Made by a program: the position numbers and the translations under genes. From Heliopora coerulea (Eukaryota; Cnidaria; Anthozoa; Scleralcyonacea; Helioporidae): a stretch of DNA of 64,000 nucleotides. Where the stretch lies: positions 2,354,501 to 2,418,500 of the forward strand of contig JASJOG010000015.1 of the NCBI GenBank assembly GCA_030142905.1, given 5' to 3'. Positions 34,713 through 44,859 of this stretch are shown in pieces. How positions within the stretch are numbered: position 1 is the stretch's first letter; every line of letters begins with the position of its first letter. Below the pieces are notes generated by a model. That model searched no databases. It saw only the letters and a list, made by a program, of their open reading frames with translations, and was not told the DNA's origin.

Positions 34713-37700
34713 ATGTTAATACCTGTAACCTTACCCTGAAAATGTTACACGTTGGCAACGAAACGTTAGTAAATTTAGTTTAATATGTTCTCAAGTTGTC
34801 CTTGATCATGGGTTTATATTTAAAAATCCTCAGCTGGGCATTAATCTCTATTTTAATGAATCAAGAAGGAACAACGAACGCGAAGACAGAATAATGCAGA
34901 CAGGTACAGACATGGATTGATTGAAGGACGGACACAGAGAGTTGGACATAGATGTAAACAGACGACAGACTGACAGACAGGAAAACAAAACTGCATTACA
35001 AACAAGTATGGACAAAGACAGACAGACAGACAGACTGACTGACAGAAGGACACTGATGGACACAGGTCCAGATCGACACAGGTGCAGATTGATAGAGAAA
35101 TTTTTTTCATGAAAATCTGACACTGCCGAAGTCAACCATAAAATGTTCACTCGAGCAGGACTTGAACTCGTACCTTCGGGGTACTGGTCCGCCGCTCTAC
35201 CTGTTGAGCTATCGAGTCCACAGGGATTGGAGGCAAGTTTTTATCCAACTTAAGTGCACGAGATATTCTCGCGACAACTTAACGCTTATTCATGAGAGGA
35301 CGTGCAGTGTTTCAATACTATTTCAGAATCATCCTCAGAGATACATGAAAAAAAATTTCTCTTCATATATCTCTGAGGATGATTCTGAAATAAATTCAGA
35401 TAGACTGAGCCAGCAACACGGACGGGGCCCAAAGACAGGAAGATGGAGGGACTGATTGATGGACCTCGATTTGTGAACAGGCAGATGTAGACGTAGACAG
35501 ACAAGCACTGGTTTTACTTACACATGTGTCGAAGATCTCGATCAAAACCTTTTCTTCGTCAATCTCCAGTTCAGTCGACGCGTGAGTTTCTGATCAAATG
35601 AAAGAGAGGCCTGAGTTACGCGCAGAATTCGTTTAAAAATTCATGTTAAATGCTTGATCTTGCGAGTCGGTCAGGAAATTGGAAGTGTATCAAGCACAAA
35701 CACAACTTAGATCTTGCGTATGAGTGTAGGAAATGCCAGTTTATAAAGCGCGAAAGAACTTCCAGATCTTAGTACATCTTAAACGGGATAATGTTGACCC
35801 ATTAAAACTCAAAAAAATTGATCTTGGACGCAAACATGCAAGCTTTATCCTACTTGCGAACACAGGAAAGCCATTATAGACACAGGAAAGCTTAAACGCT
35901 TGTATGAACCATCGTGTCGCATGGGTGAGAAAGAAGCAAAAGAAATTTTATTTTTCTTACATCCATTCCCCGTGGTTACGAAAACGGTAATGCTTATTTT
36001 CGTACTTGTTCCATTGTGCACATGATCTTGGTAACATTTTTGCGACTGTGCGTCATTTGCGTACGCAAAGGTGATGCCTGAACCAAAGGAGAATGATCAA
36101 ACTATACTTGTAGCTAAACATACCAAGACTACTGTTATACTCTCCAATGAAACGTTTCGTCAGGTATCGAACAACCAAAGCTGAAAGATGGGAATAAAAA
36201 AGTAAGCTGCATGGACTGTGATATAACAGAATTATTAAAGGCAGCAAAGACTTACAGACTGTAAATCTTCGTGCAGTAATGCATCGCGTAGAATGGCTTT
36301 GTCTTTAAGCAGTCTGTTAGTAACCTTACCAAAGCGATGTCGACTATATACATTTGACCATAATCCTTTGGGTGTGATATTGAACACTCCAGCTGTTATT
36401 ACAGCTCTTTCAGTTTGCCAAGCGTTACGGTTAAATGTACATTACTGTCCACCATATATAATGACCTCATAGCTAAGCCCCCGGTAAGAACTTAACCCGC
36501 CCAAGCTTCCGCGTCTTCCGTTGAAGTGTGCACGATGTGAAAAAATAAGTTCAGAAGAATCTTCGTCCTTAAAAGACCTTTTTTCAGTTATCAAGATTGT
36601 CGTCTTCTACAGCTCTCTAAATAGCACACTTCGTGACATATCAAGATTTGTTTGATTTCCAAATGACACCATCCATTCGTCATGTTGTATAATGAGTTGA
36701 TGGGAAGTAATGTATATCTCTGAGAATGTTCCATTAAAATACTCAAAACCTTGTTTGTTTAATGTCACTGGAGATATACAACCACATGCGAGGCTTCAGT
36801 TGACTTTGATAACATCAACGGCATTCCTAATTTTACAAGAAGTCATCATACAATGCGACGTATGCAGGATGTTATTTGCAAATCGAAACAGTCTTATGAT
36901 CTCAAGAAAGAATTAAGGTTTAACTGAGCATCAGAGGCCACTCGGCTTTATTATTTAAGAAGTACTTTCAGACATGAGAGTTTCTTTCGAACCTGTTACT
37001 TCACTTCATACAAAGTGGAATATAGCCAGCCTGCCCAGCTGTCTCTATCACAATCTTCCTCTCCACACCATCTGGCTCAAATTCTTTACTAATTTTAGTT
37101 AAAATTTATCAACTTTTCGAGTGTGACGCTTTGCTACTTGAGAGATTAAAGTGATTTGTTTACCAGGCACGTTCATTCAACTGACAACCTTCGGCATTTT
37201 ATAAGCATACTACCACCGAACCGTGTGTGCAACGCGTTCAATTCATTCCGTGAAAAACATCCAAACCTCCAGGTTAGAACTTTGGTCGGGCATCTGTCAC
37301 ACTGCAAACTATTCTACATAAATATGTACTCGTATGATTCTGCTGAGCTACTTGCGCTATAGAACTGCGTCTTGAATGCGAGGGCTCAGTGAACACGAGG
37401 TCACGCAATACAGGGCTTACTCATCTGAATGATTTCAGAATCTTCCTCAGGGTAACATGAAGAGAGTATTTTCATGAATTTACCTACACCACTGAAGTCA
37501 ACTAGAAAAGTTGACTAGAGCAGGATTCGAACTCGCATTTTCGGGTTTCTGGACCGCTGCTCAGCCAAATGGGAACAGTATGTTCGTTTTATCCATTTTA
37601 AGTGCACGAGATTCCCGCGACAACGCTCGATATCCGTGAGGATGTGCAGTGTTTTGACTCTGTTTGATGAGTAAAACGAGCATACAGTTCCCAGCTGACT

Positions 37701-40700
37701 CGATAGCTCAATTGGTAGGAGCAGCGGTCCGGTAACCCGAAGATGCGAGTTCGAATCCCACTCTAGTCAACTTTTCTAGTTGACCCTAGCACAACACCTG
37801 CCAGTAAGTACAGAATTTGTGACCATACACTCCACAACGGCCATCGTGGCTCAGTTGGAGATCATTGTATTTGATTGTCAAGGTTGCGCCTTGAGGGTTA
37901 AATTCTCAGCCTTAGGCTCAAGAATTGCATTTTTCGCGACGGATTTCGGTTGGGTATTAAAAATGTGGAATTCTGACTCAATAAAATGGAGTCTATAATA
38001 CGTGAAGGTAAATTTTCTAGTCTCTTTAGTACGTGATCATTTAACTGTAATGTCGTATTATGTTAGTTTTCTTATCTCCAGATTATATTGTTCGTCAAAT
38101 GGAGACTCTTTGGCGTGCTTATGTTAATGGATTAATTGTATCTTGATTGTCCTGAAGGGATAGGTAACTTATTATCCATTTCCCACCCCCCAAAACTCCT
38201 TTCTGCTCCAGATCCACACAACCCCGTCAAGAGTGTCAATGCAAGCTCATCCTGTCGTGAACCTGACTTCTGATTGATTCACGAAATATGAAGATCGTTC
38301 GTTGAATGTGGGGTTAGTTTTTGAAATCCCAATAATGAGACCCCTAAAGCGAGCGAGCTGCCAGATTTATTGATATTTATGTCTGCCACTGATGAGCGAA
38401 ACGGGAATGTAACCAAGGGAGTTTACGCTGGGACCGGCAATGTTTGTCTATAATTCTAGTTTTGTGCAGCCGCGACAAACGTAAAACATATTAAACAAAC
38501 AACAACAGGCCTCAGCTAGAAACACCGTAAGATAGTCCGCCCTTGTGAGAAAGGTAAATGTTTAGGAAATGTTGACAATGCCGATTATTTTTCCAAAAAG
38601 CTGTCGATTCCTTTCGTTACCAACACAAAAATACCGAGTCAACCATTTCTGGTTTTGTTTTCATAATTATATTTCACTTTGAATCTACACAGAACCCCAA
38701 ACAAAGTTTTTTTCCAGTGCTGTTTAGTTCTCTTCAAATACTCCTCCGCACTTCGAGAAATCGGAGACTTTCGTCAGTGAAATACTCGAGCAGGGATCAC
38801 GTTCGATCTCCAGAACGTGAACTTGGAACGTTCTGAATTTATCTGAATCATCCAGCAATCCTAGGTTATCGTGTTTTGAAGTGGATTACTTCAAACCGAT
38901 CTGACCGAGATCGATTTCAAGTTTCATTCGATCATTAATTAACCATGAACACAATTTACGTTAGTTCAATGGTCGATTTTAGGTCGGTGTCGAACTGCCG
39001 TGAAAATACGGTCTTTTTTCCGATTCTGGTCCAAAAGCGTTTTCCGGATGATTAACTTTAAACTACGAAATGACGGAACATTTAATAGATAAAGGAACTA
39101 AACGTAGAAGTCTTACAGGGAGTAAAATCGGAGCTGCATAAACATTCACTTAGTTCAAAATCCTTCTGTCGTCCTTTTCTACTTCGCATCCAATTCGTTT
39201 GGAAAAGGCGGGAGTTATAAATTTCTGATTGAGCCTCATCTTCACTTCTTAAAAGAAAACAGAGCAGTTTCCCTCGCGGAACGGTAGCCGAAAAGTTGAA
39301 AAAAGACAATCGCGTTTAAGACGATTTAGAACTTTAGTGATTTATCCTGCAGCATGGACTACGGTGGTTTGAATCCTTTCAATCCTACCGAAAATCAAGT
39401 CTGCACCGCCTCTGTTCAAGAAAATGGTAAACAGTCACAACTGATAAATTCGATAAATAGTCTTCCTAAATTTCCTTGGAAATGTGTGTAGGTTTTACCG
39501 TACGGTAACCACTCACAACACAGCATATGGGAGCATGCACATGTTAATTCGATGTTATCACTTTTTTCTTTTGAGTTTTCGGGCCATTACTGAGGCCTGA
39601 GGGTAAACAAAGACTGAATTGTGTGGGAAACGAAACTCGTTATTTGCATGAGCAGTGTCTGGAGTCTCAACTCAGAGTTATTAAGGTTGAACAAGCGAAA
39701 TGTGTAGAAAATGTGGAAGAACAATGCAAAACTTGTAGGTTGGTAACGAAACTTTTGACAATTGCTAGGCCGTTCGAAAGTTGCCGGTTCAAAGCCACCA
39801 AAATCTCTCGTTATTAATCCCAAAAATATTTTACTTAAATCTATCATAATAAATTATACAAATATTAATGGTATTCACGCATACACCCAACTATATATCT
39901 TGATTGCCTTTTGAAGCATGAGATAATAGAGTTCAATACGTTTTCTCTTTGCCGTTTTTATCTCAGTGAGCCAAAATACAGCAAGTTAGTGAGAACGAAA
40001 ATTTCAACGCAATATTAAAAAGGCATAAAAAGAATGCCAGACAAATAAAACTTGGGAACAAGATGAGTCATACGCCGGGAGTGTCATATCAGTTTAAACC
40101 CAGCTTGTAGACATCAACTACAAATGCCAGTAACACTTGTAGTACAAACTAAAAAATATCCCATATCATGCAGTGTCGTTTTTTGTTAGTCGGTTTTTTG
40201 TAAGGCCGGGGGACTGATAAGCGTTGGCTATCTACCTTAGAACTAAAACATCTGCTTGACGAGTTTGCCTTACAACAAATCTTCGTTTCTCATGTGGGTT
40301 AAAATCTTGAACCGAAATCCATACTATTAAATACAGCTTGTTTCTGCGTTCACCTAGAAAAATGTGTCTTATTCCACTGTCGGAGATGGTTTGATTCGTT
40401 CCGTAATCGCGAGAGGCCAATTTAAGCGATTTGTACTAACTTATAATTATATGTTTTTTATAATAAATTAAAATAGTTAAATGTATAATCCATGTTTACG
40501 ACAATAAACTTCGCTCCCCAGCTGCGATAAGAGAAAACATGGCCCTGTGAACCTCTGGGTATATTTATCAGCAAAAGAAGGCATCGCAACAACGCTGTTG
40601 GCCAACTTAGCGACTTAACGTTATTCCAATGCAATTTTACAATTTTCAGTTCATTTCGCGGCGTGAGTTGCTTGTAAATCACTCTGGCATTTCGCGAGAA

Positions 40701-41135
40701 ATGTTTAGTAATTAGGTTAGCGAAGAACAGCGGCAACGGAAGAGTCCCATTGCTTCTTTATACCTCAAATATTAATCAATTGTTTGGGTATCCACCTCAA
40801 GTTTGCTACGCCAGCTTTAGTGGAGGTTCTGTTGTTCCCTAGTTTGATCATTTTACCTCAGAAGTGACGAAAAAAGGGACAAATATTGCTTCCCTGGAGA
40901 GTTCCTGAGGTCTGTATAACAGGTACTGCCCAGCGTTCTACTGCAAAGCTTGTATTAGATTACCTGATTTCCCTACTCCAGCTTTGCCCATGATCGCTAT
41001 TTTGATTCGGCGTTGACGCGACGATGACTTCGTACGTTTCGCCAATTCTGGCGACACGGTGACAAATACTTGTGGAATATTTGCGTTGGAGCTCTTACTG
41101 TTGCGGCGTTTAAGTGTGTCCATGTCAAAAAACAT
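33191..41135 (-). CDS. RERG/RASL11-type Ras-like small GTPase, 309 aa, 4 exons
   Basis: Exons on the minus strand: 41135-40964, 36180-36124, 35589-35522, 33823-33191, all GT-AG and in phase. Residues 1-47 are a polar N-terminal extension. The G1/P-loop is GKAGVGKSA (joined across exons 1-2), followed by LVVRYLTKRFIGEYNSSLE, the RERG/RASL11 switch I signature with Ser where Ras has Thr35. The G3 region reads IEIFDTCQCTED, lacking both Gly60 and Gln61 equivalents. G4 is SNKID; G5 is TSAAD. WADGFILVFSITDYWSLYEV matches RERG/RASL11 relatives. The last 100 residues are basic and Ser-rich (ERKPRSRSGSF) and end RTRSHSFA, with no CaaX box, so membrane anchoring by prenylation is not expected, as in RERG. 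The start ATG has A at -3. Exact orthology within RERG, RASL11 and RASL12 is undecided. Confidence 0.9.
34208..34357 (+). pseudogene. N-terminal fragment resembling ZMYM2/QRICH1-like (Crypton-related) proteins
   Basis: A 49-codon frame starts MASASRFCEVSEDEID and continues LLESAIPEKTKN before a stop. I recognise this start from the many ZMYM2-like or QRICH1-like proteins of cnidarians that carry a Crypton-type tyrosine-recombinase relic (recognition from memory, not a search). The frame runs directly into one arm of a hairpin (34324-34364 with 34380-34420) that supplies the stop codon, and the recombinase part is absent. It looks like a deletion derivative in which only the ends of a larger transposon survive. 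Confidence 0.5.
34324..34420. repeat. Hairpin, about 41 bp arms
   Basis: TTAGATTATTCGCTCTCGAT...GATAGTTGAC on the left pairs with GTCAACTATCACTTCATAGA...AGCTAA on the right around a 15 bp loop. It forms the end of the transposon-derived fragment at 34208. Confidence 0.8.
34885..35095 (+). repeat. GACA/GACAGACT-rich degenerate microsatellite
   Basis: Repeated GACAGACAGACTGACTGACA-type words dominate. The reverse frames read as Ser/Leu/Val/Cys-rich repeats and are not taken as genes. Confidence 0.75.
35112..35310 (-). mobile_element. tRNA-derived SINE, family 2, copy A
   Basis: On the minus strand, about 35149-35218 is tRNA-like: GACTCGATAGCTCAACAGG (box A region), then a Gly/Thr-like anticodon arm, then GAGTTCAAGTCC (box B). 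Matching flanks recur at 37480-37660: the AAGTGCACGAGAT...CGCGACAAC block and the ...GGA(C/T)GTGCAGTGTTT block. It lies in intron 3 of the GTPase gene. Confidence 0.7.
35320..35391. repeat. Small foldback with CTCTGAGGATGATTC motif
   Basis: ATTTCAGAATCATCCTCAGAGATA (35320-35343, shown here in part by its ends) is the reverse complement of 35368-35391. It directly abuts the SINE at 35112-35310. The motif relates it to the other CTGAGGAT elements. Confidence 0.7.
37425..37790. mobile_element. tRNA-derived SINE, family 2, inverted pair forming a foldback
   Basis: A plus-strand tRNA-like unit at 37697-37768 (72 nt) has TAGCTCAATTGGTAGGAG as box A, GAGTTCGAATCCC as box B, a GGT anticodon-like loop (CCGGTAA) and pairing ends GACTCGA/TCTAGTC. 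A minus-strand copy lies at about 37515-37575. Together with the flanking GTCAACTAGAAAAGTTGAC they form inverted arms around a central block shared with copy A at 35112. It lies in GTPase intron 1 (36181-40963). Confidence 0.7.
37830..37915 (+). mobile_element. Degenerate tRNA-like sequence
   Basis: GGCCATCGTGGCTCAGTTGG resembles a box A region and GGGTTAAATTCTC a decayed box B, spaced as in a tRNA. Paired stems are incomplete, so this is more likely a relic of a third SINE family than a tRNA gene. Confidence 0.35.
38000..40960. other. GTPase intron 1, distal part
   Basis: Apart from the small plus-strand exon candidate at 39355, I see no gene, RNA or clear repeat here. The proximal part of the same intron holds the SINE foldback at 37425-37790. 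Confidence 0.4.
39355..39425 (+). CDS. Possible first coding exon of an unrecognised plus-strand gene
   Basis: An ATG in a strong context (GCAGCATGG) opens about 24 codons, MDYGGLNPFNPTENQVCTAS and a few more, ending at a good donor (AATG/GTAAAC). The composition looks protein-like and includes one NPF tripeptide. I could not find a convincing following exon, so this may be chance. It lies opposite to and inside GTPase intron 1. Confidence 0.2.
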
Positions 41136-44100
41136 GCTCAAGCCACCACCTGATGTAGCAAAAGAATAAGAGATTAATGTTGATTTGAAGTCTTTCGTGA
41201 TTCTTACGCACGCTAGCCCTGTCGGAAGTCATGGGGTAATTGAAATCAGATAATAATGAATCGGTTGCCAATAGGATCGTGGAACCAATTGTTTCGATTG
41301 TTCTACTTGTCCACTGATAACGGTAAACAGTTCGTTCGGGCTGTGCCACGGGTTTCTCCGAAATGGGATGCGTGTGTAGTATGTCTTAACTGCTGAAGGG
41401 CAAGCACGTACGAATTTTGAAGCATGTTATGTCTTCTATTTCGCATCTGTCGGCCAGCAAACCCGGCATTTATCTAACCTAAATATGACCACTACTCGAC
41501 AGCCCACGAGGGAACGGATATTCATTTCTTAAAAAATGAGAAGATCTTTGGCTTTCCCGAGCAACGGATGTGTGTGGCAGGCCGTCGATGACTGTATTGT
41601 AGATAAGGATTGCTTAATAAGATTGCTTTTCTAAACTTTTTATATGATGGACAGGTTCCTTATTTCCAGCTGACAGGACGTCCGTTCCCTGATAAAATCC
41701 TCTTCGAGAGGAACCTCATTAAGGAATAAATTTGTCATGAATGGCGAAATACTCTGAATTTCAAAAAATTCGTGGATTTTTGCGGGCGAAGAGGAATACT
41801 GCAGATGCGCAAAAGTCCATTAACTTTACGGTTTTGTGATCAGTTACGCGCAAAATTAAGCTGAACCAATCAACTCTCATTTTCCTGCGCTGAATATGTT
41901 GGACTTCTAATCATTACTGTTTCGTTACATTCGTTTAGATTTAAGGAAATAGACATGTTCATCACATAAATTCTTTTGGCAGTGATAAAGTCTCTGAAAC
42001 TAACAAGAAAACTGCTAGGGTAATCTTAGTCAATTTTACGGAGGGTCTTTTTTTCCGCATTAGAAAAATGAGCAGATTCCGTTTTATCAAATCTTTAAAA
42101 GTAGACTTGACAAAGAAGATTAGATTCTAAATTTTGGACGCACCAATGAAGTTATTTATTGAACAGCTAAGCTTTACTCGAGTTCGGAACTTTATCATGG
42201 CCTCAAATCACTGTGTCTCACATGTGCAACTTCAGCAATAGTAAATGTTGTTTGTTGTGAAAGCCTTTTAGCCTGGCACGCACTGGAACGTGTCTCACAA
42301 CTTATATCTTTCCCCCTTAAGGAATTAAGCCGCACGAAACTGGGCCCGTTAACACTGAACGCGTAACGCGTCTCCTTTTTTCTGCCCATCACGCAAAAAA
42401 TGGTCCGTTTTCCACAAGTGAACGCTTCGACTACAGCGCCTCGCGTTTTGTGCTTAGTCGGAACAGTACCGTAGGAAAAATGCTGGCCATACAACGCATA
42501 CTTCAGCTTCGAGCTTCAAGTACAGAGTGCAGGTGACCTGTGAATGCTCGAATAATAATCCGTATACGCTGTAGAGAAGTGCCATTCGGGTCGACTAATG
42601 CGTTACATAAGATAATTACGCCGTCTGAGTTAGCATGTGGAATTAATACAAATGTCTGCCCTAGCTTAGCAATATACCTGATTTATACGTTTTGCCATCG
42701 TCGAGTTCATTGCAAACAAATTTACTCAAAGCAGTTAAATTCGTCTGTACTTCGTCGTCTAAATCAATTAAATTCGTTGGCAAGAATTAATTTCGTACGT
42801 CGAAGACGTGTTATATATCTCCGCCAGACGGATCTAGCGTCTGAAACGTGTTGGTTACAGACGACATCCAGCCATAATGAGGAATCGATCGAATTAAATG
42901 CATAAATTATGGGTGCTATTGGAAAGATTTTTGCCGGTGATGGTTTATCCTATAATAGAAATTGTCGCTCGTTTTACAGAACTATCAAATTCGTTTAAAT
43001 TTTAGTAAACATATCAGACTCCGTAAATATCGGAGTACTTTAGTCTAATACTTACTGTTACAAATCGACTCTTTCCTCCTGGGCATTCATTACCTTCCTG
43101 ACGAGCTTCTTAGTGTAATTTTTTACTTTCGCATGCGATACATTTTATTTATAGTTATGATATTCATTTTGGTGCTAGTTTGTTTAATATCCAACTGCAA
43201 ATCTAGTGTTCAAGAAGAGAGTTTCATTGTTGTCGCACTGAGTCTATTTAAAATAGATGTGTGTCATTAATACTTGATAAATTTTATTTATAATTATTAT
43301 TTTTATTTCCATGCTGGTTTGTTTTTATACCCTGCTGAAATCTAGATGTCCAATCTCTTCCCCGATAAAGCCTCTCGAGTAATTCTTTGTCCTCCACACT
43401 CAGTGCGTTTCATTTATAGTTAGTCCGTCCTCTGTTCGGCTACAATAACATATAACACTGGACGCAGGTTGTCTGTTATTTCGACATCTCACACTCAGCA
43501 ATACAGTCAAGCATATCACCATTTATAGCCATATCATCAGAATTTATCCCTCATGCTGTTCTAGCACCCTGAAGCTTCCCTAGTCCGTTACCAAGGGAGT
43601 TGCGTGGATACTGTATTGGTCTAATTGTTAAACATATCTGAATGGCAAAAACTAACATTCGTTGCAACGTTTCCTTTTTCGTGCAAATGAGTGAACTCAG
43701 TATAAAAGACACTTGGTAACATCACAAAGCCGACGGCAAAACAACCCAAGTAGGTAATTTGGGTACAACAAATGCACAATGACATGTCATTAGGAACCGA
43801 ATTGCTGATTGGTCGTACACCTTTTTGATACAGTGACGTCAGTTACGTCATTCAGACTTTCTTCCACAATTTGCGGAATTGGGTCTTAATTCTTAAAGTA
43901 TATCATTCTAATACTCGAAAGTTTCCTTCACTATCCTTCACCGATTTTAAACTCCATGAACGCCGATAATTCGTCTTCAACAGTTTCCTTCTGCATTCCT
44001 CTAAGGCTGCAGTATCAAAATACCAAACAAAATAAGTACCGAGCCTTATCTTCTTAATTGCAAGGACTAATTTGGAGCCAGCGAAAACATTGCAAATCTT

Positions 44101-44640
44101 TCAATGTCAAGAATATTATCTTGTGAACCGACAACTGAGACTATTGAGCCCCCTTAATTAAAAATACCGTCATAGTGGGCGAACTGATAAACAACGAAAC
44201 TTCCTGTTGTTTTTTTACCCCTTGGAAGGAATTTCAACCAGGATTCCCACCTACATATCAAGCGTTCCTTTTACGGGAAATGCAAGCGAAAGATGAGAGA
44301 TGGACAAGGAGCCGAACATTCCGCGCAGAATGAAAAGATTTGCAAGAAGATTGAGAAATTGCAAGATGTGATCTGTTAAGCTGATTACACTCGGAGGCGG
44401 ACTCCCAGCAGGTCTGACCCTCGATTCATAGATTAGATACGATTATTGCGACTGTGTTAGAGTGCATGTGCCAAACTAATTGCTTGTTAATGTGAACGGA
44501 TTGCACACACGACTCTCGATTAACGGCGTTCTTCTTGTCGGGTGATTCCACTTATTTTAAAAATTGAGTGAATTACCACTTGTACGTACACTGAATTCAT
44601 TCATGACGGGCTAAACAGCTATTCCAAGGCGCGGGGGTCC
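41136..44640. other. Upstream region of the GTPase gene, no gene recognised
   Basis: It should contain the GTPase promoter and 5' UTR just above 41135. Two open frames of about 100-120 codons (42195-42494 minus, 42540-42905 plus) have no recognisable features and are within chance length for this base composition. A CCAAT/CRE cluster at 43808-43850 is listed separately. Confidence 0.4.
43808..43850 (+). promoter_or_regulatory. Candidate regulatory cluster: inverted CCAAT and two CRE-like sites
   Basis: ATTGG (43808-43812), TGACGTCA (43834-43841) and TTACGTCA (43843-43850) fall within 43 bp. Such spacing is seen in animal promoters and enhancers (general knowledge), but no transcript start or gene is visible nearby. 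Confidence 0.3.
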
Positions 44641-44658
44641 AGTGTAGATAGCTTCGAT

Positions 44659-44851
44659 AAAACAGCGGCGTTCTTGAGGTTATACACTATCTAAAGGATA
44701 GAAAAAAAGCTTCTCGACGGAACCGTTTCGGCCTATTGGGCCTCATCAGTGCCGTGCTGAGTGATGAGGCCCAATAGGCCGAAACGGTTCCGTCGAGAAG
44801 CTTTTTTTCTATCCTTTAGATAGTGTATAACCTCAAGAACGCCGCTGTTTT
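44659..44851. mobile_element. Palindromic element, 90 bp arms, with hammerhead-ribozyme-like core
   Basis: 44659-44748 and 44762-44851 are essentially exact reverse complements around a 13 bp loop. On the minus strand the left arm reads CTGATGA, stem GGCC-CAATA-GGCC, GAAA, stem CGG-TT-CCG, then TC. This is the order C3-A9, stem II, G12-A15.1, stem III, cleavage triplet GTC of a type I hammerhead ribozyme. A matching stem I is not obvious (GCACGGCA before the core, GAGAAGC after the triplet). On the plus strand the right arm has GTGATGA in place of CTGATGA. No coding capacity. Confidence 0.8.
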
Positions 44852-44859
44852 AAACAGCT

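Larger units (their letters stand above)
33945..34845. mobile_element. 900 bp foldback element with nested insert
   Basis: The left arm (about 33945-34085, from AATTAATGCCCAGCTGAGGATTTTTAAATG) is an imperfect reverse complement of the right arm (about 34712-34845, ending ATCCTCAGCTGGGCATTAAT). Each arm holds the motif ACGTTTTGTTGCC...GTGTAAC or its complement GTTACACGTTGGCAACGAAACG, which relates it to the element at 18030-18440. The interior carries TA microsatellites (34097-34121, 34492-34515, 34681-34710) and the fragment described at 34208. It lies in intron 3 of the GTPase gene. Confidence 0.7.

Noticed and set aside
42195..42905. Two open frames of about 100 and 121 codons on opposite strands
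   Set aside because: Length is near chance expectation for 64 kb, there are no motifs, and no splice partners were found.
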